Assembly: GCA_903895725.1 (NCBI GenBank)
Contig: CAITUV010000058.1
Span: forward strand, 1 to 64,000
DNA: 64,000 nucleotides
Source of the DNA: an uncultured Myxococcales bacterium
Lineage (GTDB): Bacteria > Myxococcota_A > UBA9042 > CAIXZC01
Reading direction: 5' to 3'
The position numbers and the translations under genes are program-made. Shown here piece after piece: positions 18,301 to 26,692 of this stretch; position 1 is the first letter of the stretch; each line of letters starts with the position of its first letter. The notes under the pieces were generated by a model, which was not told where the DNA came from, ran no database searches, and was given only the letters and a program-made list of their open reading frames with translations.

Positions 18301-21300
18301 TGCCGTCGAACCCCTCCTTCAGCGAGAAGACGATCTCCAGTTTGGCGGCATCGCCGGTGGACACTCCGCCGGCGAGCTGGTCGCACAGCGGATCGCCGGG
18401 CAGCCCGAACGAGGCGGTCATCCCGGGCTCATCGTTCGGGGGCAGCGCGTTCTGGGCCGTCCCCGACGTCAGGATGGACCCGTTGCCGATGCCCAGCGGG
18501 CCGGCCGCATAGGTACCGGCCGCCTCGGCATGTCCGGTGAAATTCGCCGACTTGATCTCGATTCCTCCGCCGCCCAGGAGCGCCTTGGCCAGGCCCTGGG
18601 CGTCGTTGGTCGTCGTGATCTCCAGGGCCGATGCCGGCATGGCCACGAGCATCGAAAAGAGCAGCACCGAGAGGAGCGTGCCGCTGGTCCGCAGGCTGCG
18701 CCGGCGCAGGAACAACAGGGCCAGAGGTGCAAGGGCCACGAGGAGCAAGCCGGCCGGGACCGCCGTGCTGGTGCCTACAGGGGCAGCGCTGCAGCTCGAG
18801 GGTCCACCCGAGACCATTACGCCGGAGTAATCGGGCTCAGCCTCGCACGATTCCGGGCAGCCGTCGCAGTAGCCGTAGCCGTCGGGGCACTCGCCGCAGT
18901 CCTCGGTGCACGACTCGCAGCTCTCGTCGCTCCCGTCCTCGTCCTTGAAGCAGATGCCGTCACCGCACGAGCACGCACAGTCGTTCGGGCAGCTCTTGCA
19001 GGTCTCGCCTTCCTCGCAGACTGAGTTGCCGCACTCAGCACCGCATTCGCCGCAGTCGTCGGGGCAGTCCTTGCAGGTCTCCTCGCCGTTGCAGGTGCAG
19101 TCGCCGCACGAGGGCTCGCATTCGCCGCAATCCTCCTCGCAGTTATCGCACGACTCCTCGCCGTTGCAGGTACCGTCGCCGCACTTGGCGGGCGGGCACT
19201 TGGGGCAATCCCCGGGGCAGCTCGTGCAGGTTTCGTCGCCGTTGCACAGGTTGTCACCACAGAAGGGGTCCGGGCACTCGCCGCAATCCTGCGGGCAGCT
19301 CGTGCAGGTCTCCGTCTCGTCGTCGCCATTGCATTCGCCGTCCCCGCAGAACGGAGGGCACTCGCCGCAATCCTCCCAGCAGGTCCCGCAAGTCTCGTCG
19401 CCCAGGCACTGCCCGTCTCCGCAAAGCGAACATGCGCCGCAGTCTGCCTGGCAGCTCTCGCACGTCTCCTGGGCGTTGCAGGCGCCGTCACCACACCACT
19501 CGGCAACGCCACCGCAATCGCCCTTCATCCCCGTCAGGCTGGAGACGAAGATGGCGCTGTCATAGGCGGAGTCGAGCGCGTCGCACACGACGATCTCAAT
19601 CTTGTGGATACCGGGTTCGAGCTTGGCACAGTAGTTGAGGAACGGAGTGGCCCCGTCATACTCGGTGCCGTTTTCCGTGACGACCTGGCCTCCGCTGAAG
19701 AACGGCCCGTTGATCGTGATGGGGTTGCCTTCGGCATCCATGGCCACGTTCACGCCGTCCAGGAAGACTCCGCCGACGTCGTTGAACTGCCCGACGTACT
19801 CCGGATACTCCTCACTCCCAAACAGGTAGCCGAACTTGATGCCCGTCTGTCCGGGAAGCAACTCGAACTCGATGGTGAGCTTGGCCGCGTCGAAGACGTC
19901 AGTCCCGGCGATGTCCGAGCAGTAGGGTTCGTTGGCAGCTGAGCTCGAGAATGCCGTCGACGTTCCGGTGGCATCGTTGGGAGGCAGAGCGGACTTCACC
20001 AGGCCGGTGGTGAGCACGATGCCCTCGCCCATTCCCAACGGTCCGTTGATGAAGGTACCGGAGGAGCAGTCGAACCCGTCGAACACGGCACTCTTGACCA
20101 CAATTCCCGAGTCGGCCGGCACGAGCTCGGCTCCCATGACGTCTCCGTCGCTGGTACCCTCGACGCTCAGGAGGGTATCCGACACGCACAGATTGCCCTG
20201 GCTGCATGTGTAGTCGGCCGGACACACGTCGTCGCACCCCTCGCCGCACTGGGCGCACCCCTCGCACCCACCAGGGCAAACGCCGCAGTCGAGCGGGCAA
20301 TCCTCGCACGATTCCCCTTCGGAGCAGAGCTCATCACCGCACGTCGCAGGGCAGTAGCCGCACGAATCGCAGGCATTTGTGCAACAATCGCCGGCCTCGA
20401 CGCATGCGGCGTCGCAATAGCAGGAGCCACCGGAGACTCCACACTCGCACTCCGAGCAGCTATCCGGATCATCCGGGCAGTCCTGCTGACACGAGCAGGA
20501 ATCCTCGTCACCGTCACACTTTCCGTTGCCGCAGACAGCGGGGCATTCGCCGCAATCGGCAGGGCACGAGTCGCAGCTCTCGTCCACGAAGCACAGGCCG
20601 TCCCCGCACACCGCCTCGAGCTTGCAGGTATTGCCGCAGCCGTCGCCGTCCTTGTTGTTGCCATCGTCGCAGTCCTCGCCCGGGTCCTTCTTTCCATCCC
20701 CACACCAGGCCACCGAGTTGCAGTCCCCGGAGCAGGCCCCCAGGCTGGCTACGAAGATTCCCGTATCCAGGATACCGTCCACGGCATCACACACAATGAC
20801 GACCATGGTATGGTCACCGCCAGCCAGCGGAACGGCGGCCTGAAGACGCGGAGTCGAGCCGTCGTACTGTGTTCCGCTGTCGGTGATCACGGACGCTCCG
20901 CTGAAGAACGGCCCGTTGATGGTGATGGCATTGCCTTCCTTGTCCAGGGCCTTGTTGACCCCGTCGACGAAGATGCCTGCAACGTCGTTCACCGAGCCGA
21001 CATACTCCGGGTATTCCTCGGAGCCCACCACGTACTCGAAGCGGATTCCGCTTGCCCCCGGAGGCAGGGTGAAGACGATCTCCAGCCTGGCGGCGTCATA
21101 CGTGCCGACACCACCGGCAAGAGCGTTGCAGAGCGGGTCTCCGGGCAGGTTCAAGTTCGTGCCGGCCCCCGTGTTGTTGTTGGGCGGCAAGGCATTCACA
21201 GCCGCTCCCGACGTCAGAATCGTACCGTCCGCCATGCCCAGGGGCCCTGCCGTGTAGGTCCCCGACGCCTGGGCCCCGCCGTCATACTTGACGCTCTTCA

Positions 21301-21439
21301 CGACGATCCCGCCCCCACCCCCGATCGCGTCGGCCAGCGTCTTGGCGTCTCCGGTAGGCTGAATGTCGAGTGCGAGTGATGGACTCGCAAGTGCACAGAC
21401 GGCAAACAGCGCCACAGTAACCCCCGTCCACCTTTGCAT
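15317..21439 (-). CDS. Polyprotein-like ORF: two anchor-L/Cys-rich surface proteins plus an OmpA-family protein in one frame
   Basis: One uninterrupted 2,040-codon frame. Module A (1-914): signal peptide 1-23 (ends SLA), anchor-L-like domain ~24-240, Cys-rich repeats, second anchor-L domain ~421-643, about eight C-G-D-G-x-C repeats, then a tail with SSCSAAP, a helix (~895-911) and RRR (912-914). Module B (~915-1449): signal-peptide-like segment ending AMPASA (938), anchor-L domain ~939-1150, about eight Cys-rich repeats, tail with TSCSASP, helix and RRR (1447-1449). Module C (~1450-2040): second internal signal-like segment ending STAMA (1475), barrel ~1476-1745, Asp/Pro-rich calcium-type repeats to ~1920, OmpA domain with VEGHTDERG. 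Start at 21439 has GGAGG six bases upstream. Tails of A and B match MYXO-CTERM sorting signals, so processing by a sortase-like protease and signal peptidase into three proteins is plausible but inferred. Confidence 0.85.
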   Translation of the reverse strand: MQRWTGVTVALFAVCALASPSLALDIQPTGDAKTLADAIGGGGGIVVKSVKYDGGAQASGTYTAGPLGMADGTILTSGAAVNALPPNNNTGAGTNLNLPGDPLCNALAGGVGTYDAARLEIVFTLPPGASGIRFEYVVGSEEYPEYVGSVNDVAGIFVDGVNKALDKEGNAITINGPFFSGASVITDSGTQYDGSTPRLQAAVPLAGGDHTMVVIVCDAVDGILDTGIFVASLGACSGDCNSVAWCGDGKKDPGEDCDDGNNKDGDGCGNTCKLEAVCGDGLCFVDESCDSCPADCGECPAVCGNGKCDGDEDSCSCQQDCPDDPDSCSECECGVSGGSCYCDAACVEAGDCCTNACDSCGYCPATCGDELCSEGESCEDCPLDCGVCPGGCEGCAQCGEGCDDVCPADYTCSQGNLCVSDTLLSVEGTSDGDVMGAELVPADSGIVVKSAVFDGFDCSSGTFINGPLGMGEGIVLTTGLVKSALPPNDATGTSTAFSSSAANEPYCSDIAGTDVFDAAKLTIEFELLPGQTGIKFGYLFGSEEYPEYVGQFNDVGGVFLDGVNVAMDAEGNPITINGPFFSGGQVVTENGTEYDGATPFLNYCAKLEPGIHKIEIVVCDALDSAYDSAIFVSSLTGMKGDCGGVAEWCGDGACNAQETCESCQADCGACSLCGDGQCLGDETCGTCWEDCGECPPFCGDGECNGDDETETCTSCPQDCGECPDPFCGDNLCNGDETCTSCPGDCPKCPPAKCGDGTCNGEESCDNCEEDCGECEPSCGDCTCNGEETCKDCPDDCGECGAECGNSVCEEGETCKSCPNDCACSCGDGICFKDEDGSDESCESCTEDCGECPDGYGYCDGCPESCEAEPDYSGVMVSGGPSSCSAAPVGTSTAVPAGLLLVALAPLALLFLRRRSLRTSGTLLSVLLFSMLVAMPASALEITTTNDAQGLAKALLGGGGIEIKSANFTGHAEAAGTYAAGPLGIGNGSILTSGTAQNALPPNDEPGMTASFGLPGDPLCDQLAGGVSTGDAAKLEIVFSLKEGFDGIRFDYVVGSEEYPEYVGEFNDTVGIFVDGVNKALDAEGNAITINGPFFSGTEVVTDSGTEYDGSTPRLQQKLALTPGEHTVILVVCDALDTSLDTGMFVAAFAGCKGDCDTTSWCGDGKVDEGEDCDDGNNTDGDGCDNTCKLEAVCGDGKCYVDETCEGCPADCGECEPECGDGICSGDETCESCEVDCNCEAVCGDTICNGDETCGSCPGDCGECEPECGDNLCNGDEDCTSCPADCPKCPPSVCGDNNCDPGETCATCEDDCGECEPECGDGECNGEETCTTCKDDCGECAPECGDGVCSADEDCETCEEDCDCSCGDGICFEDEEGNGESCLSCEKDCGKCPPKCETCEPPCDEEDSELEVSGGVTSCSASPLTGAPAPFAGLLLMGGLALTALGLRRRFFRSGLLVALTVAVAAITLAPSTAMAQQDVQIESQFFKPSPFVHDYFTVGTGDVMGECRWDVGLMLNYQNDPLVLRTTGGTELGSLVEHQVTGDLLAAVKILDWLGIGLDVPVVLMQQGEDIEGFPGAGVAGVGDIRLVPRARLYQTGDGLFTLGAELIVTFPTGKLIDPYMGRNGFGFLPRLLASLDFGRGGVALNAGALIATGEDKALNVDTGHAIDTRLGGWVGLVPEKLDLIAELGTQMKLTEPMKNMENNPMEALGGLKWHVIPGLDVSAGAGGGLTEGAAAPDFRVFAGVMYSSCCKAEEPPPPKPFCDADPDGDKLCSPCVFEQNREEEFAAVCKGKDECPAEPEDFDNFEDSEGCPDPDNDKDGICDPWVAEKNLADKYKELCRLSDQCPDEPEDADGFEDDDGCPDPDNDQDKICDPWVEEKGLADKYKDICKPTDKCPTEPETVNSYQDEDGCPDKAVVIEKKKIVILQKVEFYFDETRIKEESFPLLDEVVQTLKDNPQIKKIRVEGHTDERGNDKYNMKLSSGRVETVMKYLAEKGIDSKRLSFKGFGESRPLIKNAQTEEDHQRNRRVEFIILEMDEQ

Positions 21440-21516
21440 AGCGCTCCTCCATGTCTTGATGGGGGTCGGCCTAAAGAGAAGCACGACTGCCCCCCCCCCG
21501 AGCCGACTGCCTGTCG

Positions 21517-21545
21517 AATATAGGGCCGGCCCTGGCACTCGGCAA
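21517..21545 (-). promoter_or_regulatory. Promoter of the polyprotein-like ORF, with overlapping dyads
   Basis: Minus strand -35 TTGCCG (21540-21545), 17-bp spacer, -10 TATATT (21517-21522), 78 bp upstream of the ATG at 21439. A perfect dyad CTCGGC-AAGT-GCCGAG (21538-21553) covers the -35, and a second, GGGTAT-ATAAA-ATACCC (21570-21586), lies just upstream. These are typical positions for repressor and activator binding; no regulator gene is adjacent. Confidence 0.55.
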
Positions 21546-21632
21546 GTGCCGAGAATTGGGGTACCAATGGGGTATATAAAATACCCATATTTCGGCATTG
21601 ATGGTTTGGTTGGGAGTCGGCCCGGACGGCTT

Positions 21633-22313
21633 CTACTGTTCAACGAGTCGGAAGCTCATCGAGTACCCCGTCGCCCCCGTCCTCACAAAGCGGGCATGCA
21701 TCGGAAACCCGTCCGAAGCAGGGGGCCCCGCCTCGTACCGGCGGAGGGGCTCACCGCCCTCGAAGTACTCGGAGAGGGAGAACCCCCCATCCGCAGCAGG
21801 AACCAGGTCGAAGTATCTTCCATCCACGGTCCAACGGCAGACTGAACGACCGTCCGCGTAGCGGCCGGGGACAGGCTCCCCTCCCTTCACCGAGGCTCCG
21901 TTCGCCCGCTGGCCAGGCGGGAAGTACATGAAATCGAGATCCTCGAAGAGCCCCGCGGCAAAGCCGGGCCGATCCAGGGGAGCCAGGGCCCGGGTGACCA
22001 GCAGGTCTGTGCCACCCAAGCGAGCGGCCTCGAAGAGGGCGATGCCTTCCGGAGCCAACAGGGCGGCCGACAACGTGTGCGTCTCCTCGTCCCAGGAGCT
22101 CACGCCGATCACGGACGAGGCGTTTCCGAGTGGCAGAGTCGCCTCGATGGCGTGCACCAGGGCAAACGATCCGGGGGGATAGTGGGCCAGGCAGGTGCGG
22201 ATCAGTGGATCCGCGTCGGCAGGCGTCACGGGCGTGATCTTGGGGGGCGCGCTGCACGCACAGGCAAGGGCCAGCACGACGAGGCAGCCGGGAGTGGCGA
22301 GGGCGGCTCTCAC
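21633..22313 (-). CDS. Small envelope lipoprotein, DUF3261-like, of the pigment operon
   Basis: A 226-aa predicted lipoprotein with a signal sequence ending in a CxCS cluster (LACACS, lipid cysteine about residue 20). Small lipoproteins of the DUF3261 type accompany LolA-like proteins in aryl-polyene clusters; length, order and position fit, but no diagnostic motif was verified, so the family is an inference from context. The GTG start at 22313 overlaps the LolA-like stop codon (GTGA), indicating coupling. It is the last gene of the operon that begins at 28673. Likely role: export or outer-membrane placement of the product together with the LolA-like protein. Confidence 0.65.
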   Translation of the reverse strand: MRAALATPGCLVVLALACACSAPPKITPVTPADADPLIRTCLAHYPPGSFALVHAIEATLPLGNASSVIGVSSWDEETHTLSAALLAPEGIALFEAARLGGTDLLVTRALAPLDRPGFAAGLFEDLDFMYFPPGQRANGASVKGGEPVPGRYADGRSVCRWTVDGRYFDLVPAADGGFSLSEYFEGGEPLRRYEAGPPASDGFPMHARFVRTGATGYSMSFRLVEQ

Positions 22314-22939
22314 TCCACCGCCTCGAACTGCCTCGAATCCACGGCCTCGTCGAGCTTGACGCTGCTGAACTCGATGAGGGTCGAGGTTGCCTCGCCCTCG
22401 AAGATCTCGACCGCCTCCACGACGCCGGGTCGGTTCGAGAACCGGACCTCGACCCGGGAGATGAAGCGGGCCATCTCCTTGTCCCTGGGGCTCAGGATGA
22501 CGACCGGGCGATCACCGGGAACCAGGGACGCGGAAAAGAGGGTTCCCTCGTCGAAGCGACCGGCCAGCCAGCCGGTGATCTGTTCCATGACGATGCGCAT
22601 TCCCTCCACGGCCGAGGAGGAATCCGCCCGCCACTTTCCGTCGGCAGCGAGGTTGAAGCGCTTGACGCTCCCCCCCTTGACCAGCGAGACGGTGCGAATC
22701 GGCGTCTGGTACTCCCACCGGACCGAGTCCGGAGATTGGTAGAGGAAGCGCCCCTTGGACACGAGAGGCTTCTTGAGCAGCTTCATCTTCTTGGTCTGGG
22801 TGAAATCGGCCGAGATGGACTTGATCGCCTCAGCCTGGCGACGCAGCTCGTTGAAGTCCTCGGCAGCGCGGGCCATGCGGGGGGCGGAGGCGATGGCGAT
22901 TACGATTGCGATTGCGATGCCGATGCCGAGTTTGTTCAT
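22310..22939 (-). CDS. LolA-like outer-membrane carrier of the pigment operon
   Basis: A 209-aa periplasmic protein: signal peptide about 1-25, then a LolA/LolB fold with ADFTQTKKMKLLKKPLVSKGRF (SADFTQ motif near 43-49), FLYQSPDSVRWEY and later beta strands. LolA carries lipoproteins across the periplasm; LolA-like proteins in aryl-polyene and flexirubin clusters are thought to carry or assemble the lipid-like pigment instead. It starts one base after the ketoreductase stop and overlaps the next lipoprotein, so it belongs to the operon and is unlikely to be the housekeeping LolA. Confidence 0.85.
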   Translation of the reverse strand: MNKLGIGIAIAIVIAIASAPRMARAAEDFNELRRQAEAIKSISADFTQTKKMKLLKKPLVSKGRFLYQSPDSVRWEYQTPIRTVSLVKGGSVKRFNLAADGKWRADSSSAVEGMRIVMEQITGWLAGRFDEGTLFSASLVPGDRPVVILSPRDKEMARFISRVEVRFSNRPGVVEAVEIFEGEATSTLIEFSSVKLDEAVDSRQFEAVE

Positions 22940-22940
22940 G

Positions 22941-23669
22941 CTAGAACATGCCCCCGTTCACGGAAAGGACCTGACCTGTCACATAGCTTGCCGCGTCGGA
23001 GCAGAGGAAGCCCACCACGCCGGCGACCTCCTCGGGACGGCCGATGCGGCCCATGGGGATCATCTGCTTGATGACGTCGACGGGGGCCTCCTTGATCATT
23101 TCCGTCTCGATGAGTCCGGGGGCCACCACGTTGACCCGGATATTCAGCCGGGCGACTTCGGACGCCAGCGCCTTGGAGGCCCCGATGAGGCCGGCCTTGG
23201 CGGCGGCGTAATTGGCCTGTCCCCGGTTTCCCATGAGCCCGGAGACGGACGAGATGGTCACGATCGAGCCGGCCTTGTTCCGGATCATCCGCTTCACGAC
23301 GGGACGGGTCACGTTGTAGAACCCGTCCAGCGCCGTCCGGATCACCGAGTGCCACTGCTCATCGTTCATCATGACGAACAGGCCGTCGGCCACGATGCCG
23401 GCATTGTTGACCAGCACGGCAAGGTTCTTCAGGCGGCCCGTGATCTCGCCGAGCGCCTCCGCCGAGGCCTTGCCGTCCCCGACGTCGAACCGAACGATCT
23501 CACCGTCCGAGCCGGCTTCGCGTACCAGGCGGAGGGTTTCTTCCGCCGCATCCTGGCGGCTGTGGAAGTTCACGACGATGTAGTGCCCTCGACGGGCCAG
23601 CTCCACGGCAATGGCCCGGCCGATACCCCGGCTGGCACCGGTGACGATGGCGGATGGTCGCTCGCTCAT
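22941..23669 (-). CDS. 3-oxoacyl-ACP reductase (FabG-type SDR)
   Basis: A 242-aa NADPH-dependent short-chain reductase: TGASRGIG (10-17) binds the cofactor, VNNAG (88-91 region), catalytic Ser141, Tyr154 and Lys158 (Y-A-A-A-K), C-terminal VNGG. It reduces 3-ketoacyl-ACP to 3-hydroxyacyl-ACP, the second step of each polyene extension cycle. Normal length and all key residues present. AGGAGG sits nine bases before ATG 23669, and the ketosynthase stop is 9 bp upstream. A matching dehydratase is not in the operon and must be supplied elsewhere. Confidence 0.9.
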   Translation of the reverse strand: MSERPSAIVTGASRGIGRAIAVELARRGHYIVVNFHSRQDAAEETLRLVREAGSDGEIVRFDVGDGKASAEALGEITGRLKNLAVLVNNAGIVADGLFVMMNDEQWHSVIRTALDGFYNVTRPVVKRMIRNKAGSIVTISSVSGLMGNRGQANYAAAKAGLIGASKALASEVARLNIRVNVVAPGLIETEMIKEAPVDVIKQMIPMGRIGRPEEVAGVVGFLCSDAASYVTGQVLSVNGGMF

Positions 23670-23678
23670 GGGCTCCTC

Positions 23679-24911
23679 CTAGAGGCGTCGGAAGATGAGG
23701 GACGTGTTGATTCCCCCGAATGCGAAGTTGTTGTTCATGCCAACCTGGAAGCGCAGCTCCCTCGGCTCCTTCATCACGTGCTGGATGGGAGCGAGCTGAG
23801 GGTCGGGATTGTCGAGGTTGCGGGTCGGAGCGATGAAGCCCTCGTGCAGCATGAGAATGGTGAAGATCGACTCGAGCGCGCCGGCAGCCCCCAGCGTGTG
23901 TCCCATGTATCCCTTGAAGCCGGTCACGGGCACGCGGTCGCCGAACACCTTGAACGTAGCAGCGGCCTCGGCCACGTCGCCGGCCGCCGTGGCCGTGGCG
24001 TGGGCGTTGACGTGGCCGATGGAATCGGGAGGAAGGGCGGCATCCTCGAGAGCCAGCCGCATGGCACCGGCCATTCCGTCGGAGCTGGGATTGGTCAGAT
24101 GCGCACCGTCGCAGTTGGTCCCGAAGCCGGCGATCTCGGCGTGGATGCGGGCGTTGCGGCGCCGGGCATGCTCGTATTCCTCGAGCACGAGGCAGCCGGC
24201 CCCTTCTGCGACCACGAGGCCGTCTCGTGCGGCATCGAAGGGCCTGGGGGTCATATGGGGCCGGTCGTTGAAGTCGGTGGACGTGGCCCGCATGATGTCG
24301 AAGATACCGGCATCCATGAAGTGCATTTCCTCCGCACCGCCGGAGAGCATGAGGTCGGCCTTGCCGTGGAGGATCTGCTCGTAGCCGAAGCCGATCCCCT
24401 GGCTGCCGGCGACGCAGGCCGTGCAACTTGCCACGACCGGGCCCTGGGTGCGGAACATCATGGCCAGGTTGGCGGCACAGGTGTGGCTCATGAACTGGAG
24501 ATAGGTCGAAGACTGCATCCCTTTCAGGCTGCGGGCGGACAGGATGCGGGAGAGGAACTCCTCCATGGCCTGGGAGCTGCCTTCGGTGGAGCCGAACGAC
24601 ACTCCGCAGGAGGGGGAGGCCAGCTGCTCTTCGGTGAGCCCTGCGTCGGCAACCGCCTTCTGTGCGGCCAGAGCCGCAAGGATGGAGACCCGGCCCATGC
24701 TCCGCCGCGTCTGGCGGGGGATCAGGTTCTCATCGACGTCTCGGCACACACCGGCCACACGGGTCCGAAGCGCTCCGATGTTCTCCCATTCGGGCATGGT
24801 CACGATTCCGCTACGCCCTTCCAGCAGAGAGGCACGCACGTCGGGCAGGGAGTTGCCGATGGGCGAAAGGAACCCGATCCCGGTGACGACGACTCGGCGG
24901 CGTTGACTCAT
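23679..24911 (-). CDS. Beta-ketoacyl-ACP synthase (KAS I/II type) of the pigment operon
   Basis: A 410-aa condensing enzyme with the full thiolase-fold triad: Cys166 (T-A-C-V-A-G-S), His304 (V-N-A-H-A-T-A-T) and His338 (G-H-T-L-G-A-A-G), plus GMNNNFAFGGIN near the C-terminus. It condenses an acyl or aryl primer with malonyl-ACP. The variant N-A-H-A-T-A-T in place of the common N-A-H-G-T-x-T is minor. The ATG at 24911 overlaps the stop of the FakA-FakB fusion (ATGA). Usual length. Iterative KS plus KR with a tyrosine ammonia-lyase and LolA in one operon points to polyene rather than ordinary fatty acid synthesis. Confidence 0.9.
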   Translation of the reverse strand: MSQRRRVVVTGIGFLSPIGNSLPDVRASLLEGRSGIVTMPEWENIGALRTRVAGVCRDVDENLIPRQTRRSMGRVSILAALAAQKAVADAGLTEEQLASPSCGVSFGSTEGSSQAMEEFLSRILSARSLKGMQSSTYLQFMSHTCAANLAMMFRTQGPVVASCTACVAGSQGIGFGYEQILHGKADLMLSGGAEEMHFMDAGIFDIMRATSTDFNDRPHMTPRPFDAARDGLVVAEGAGCLVLEEYEHARRRNARIHAEIAGFGTNCDGAHLTNPSSDGMAGAMRLALEDAALPPDSIGHVNAHATATAAGDVAEAAATFKVFGDRVPVTGFKGYMGHTLGAAGALESIFTILMLHEGFIAPTRNLDNPDPQLAPIQHVMKEPRELRFQVGMNNNFAFGGINTSLIFRRL

Positions 24912-26692
24912 GAACGAACCTCCTCTCCTCGCACCAGTTCATCGAGCTCCTGTTGCGAAGGCGACAGCGGCAGCATGGCGATGCCCCAGGTTCCGGGTCC
25001 CATGTGGACGCCGGAAGTCAGGGACATCCGGGAAACCCGCACCTCTCCAGCGGGGTGAAGCCGGGCTACCCGGCGTGCGGGAACGTCTCGCACCCACTCC
25101 TCGTTGTCCGTATGCTCGAGCAGGAACAGGAAGGGCTTCTCCGGCTGCCCCAGCTCCCGGACCCGCTCTTCCGCATAGGCCACCTGCTCATCCCGGCTCT
25201 TCAGGACGGCCATCTTGCGTGCCCCGTCCGGGAGCGGGCTGACCACGGGCTTCTTGCTGAGCACGTCCCCGAAGAAAGCCTTGGTCCTGGAGAGACGGCC
25301 TCCGGCAGCGAGCCAGTGCAGCTTGTCCAGGAAGACGAACTCCTGGCACGCCCGGACAGCCCAACTTGCGAAGCGAAGCACATCCCGGGCACACGCTCCT
25401 CCCTGGGCGAAGCGGGCCGTGGCCAGGGCAGCGAGCCCGAGCCGGCCGGACGCGGCACCAGAATCGATGACGTGGAACCTCCCGTCCGGGTCGCGCGTGC
25501 CCTTCCAGTCGGTGACGGTCTGGAAATTGCCGGTAAAGACCGAGCCGACGCACAGGTAGAGAACCTGCGGATAGCGCTCCAGGAGCCGGGAGTAATGCTG
25601 GTGACGCTCGTGCACCGAGGCCTGGGAGGTGGAGGCTGGGATACCCGAGCGCATGGCCGCGTATAGCTCCCGGGCCGGCAGGTGCGTCTCCGGAACCGAG
25701 CGATCCCCGAGGTTCACGTAGCTGTCGAGGAGCGTCATCCCGAGCTCAGCAGCGTCCTCCCGGGTCACGGAGCCGGCTGCATCGGTGACGATGTGGATCG
25801 AGGCGTCGGGGTGGACCGAGGCAAACCGCTCGGTCTGAACGCGCAGGTCGTCGCTCGAGAAGCGGACGACCCGGCCGAGGAGAGCGAGCCGGGCTCGGGC
25901 AGCAGGCTCGTCGTCCGCGTGGAAGTGGACCTTGACGTAGTCCCCCTGCCGAACCGCCACGATGCTGTCGCCCAGCTCGGAAAGCTGCTCTTCCAGGTCG
26001 TCGGGGACTGAATCGGCGGCCAGGACCGCATCGATGCAGCAGGCCGGCTCTTCCGGCTCTTCCGGCGAGCTGCCCGCCTGCCAGTCGGCATCGAGGCGGA
26101 GGCGGCCGTCAAACGCCCTCCCGACGTTGCGCCCTTCGTCCGGACGCCCGGTGAGCGCGTGGAAGAAGCCGTCGAAGAACACGTACATGCCCAGGGCCCC
26201 GGAATCGACCACTCCTGCTGCCTTGAGCTTGGGGAGCTGGTCCGTGGTGGCACGCACGGCGGCTTCGAGCCGGTCGAGCACGGGGTCGATCCAGGCGGGC
26301 GACGAGCCCGGGGGACACTCGGAGAGCACGGCCTGGAGCTGCTCGAAGAGGCTGAGCATCGTCCCGGCCCTCGGGTCGGGCACGGCCTTCCAGGCCAGCT
26401 CGTTTCCGCGGCGGGCCGCTGCCGGAAGGTCCGCCGAGCTTCGTGCCGTGAGAAACCCGGTGAAGAAGCGGGCCGCGATGTTTCCGGAGTTCCCTCGAGC
26501 GGAGAGGAGCAGCCGCTCGGAGAGCCCGGCTGCCCCGTCCGCATGCCGCCGGAGCGGGGCGAGGCTCAGCACGAGGTTGCGTCCCGTATCCCCGTCGGGT
26601 ACGGGGAAGACGTTGAGCCGGTCGAGCAGGTCGGCCCAGCCGGCGAGCCGCTCCGCACCGATGACGAGGGCTGTGGAGAGGTCACTGTCCAT
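24908..26692 (-). CDS. Fatty-acid-kinase fusion: FakA (DAK2) kinase joined to a FakB (DegV) acyl-binding domain
   Basis: A 594-aa fusion. Residues 1-~200 are a DAK2/FakA kinase with NVFPVPDGDTG (27-37; the aspartates bind Mg-ATP) and ARGNSGN. Residues ~200-295 match the FakA middle domain (GDYVKVHFHAD). From ~298 a DegV domain starts (HIVTDAAGSVT) with the STSQAS loop that in FakB contacts the fatty-acid carboxylate. Separate FakA and FakB phosphorylate fatty acids in Gram-positives; here both halves are one chain inside a pigment operon. The substrate might be a polyenoic or aryl acid released by the neighbouring thioesterase (inference). ATG 26692 with GAGGGG overlaps the thioesterase stop by 11 bases, and the gene's own end overlaps the ketosynthase start. 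Confidence 0.88.
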   Translation of the reverse strand: MDSDLSTALVIGAERLAGWADLLDRLNVFPVPDGDTGRNLVLSLAPLRRHADGAAGLSERLLLSARGNSGNIAARFFTGFLTARSSADLPAAARRGNELAWKAVPDPRAGTMLSLFEQLQAVLSECPPGSSPAWIDPVLDRLEAAVRATTDQLPKLKAAGVVDSGALGMYVFFDGFFHALTGRPDEGRNVGRAFDGRLRLDADWQAGSSPEEPEEPACCIDAVLAADSVPDDLEEQLSELGDSIVAVRQGDYVKVHFHADDEPAARARLALLGRVVRFSSDDLRVQTERFASVHPDASIHIVTDAAGSVTREDAAELGMTLLDSYVNLGDRSVPETHLPARELYAAMRSGIPASTSQASVHERHQHYSRLLERYPQVLYLCVGSVFTGNFQTVTDWKGTRDPDGRFHVIDSGAASGRLGLAALATARFAQGGACARDVLRFASWAVRACQEFVFLDKLHWLAAGGRLSRTKAFFGDVLSKKPVVSPLPDGARKMAVLKSRDEQVAYAEERVRELGQPEKPFLFLLEHTDNEEWVRDVPARRVARLHPAGEVRVSRMSLTSGVHMGPGTWGIAMLPLSPSQQELDELVRGEEVRS

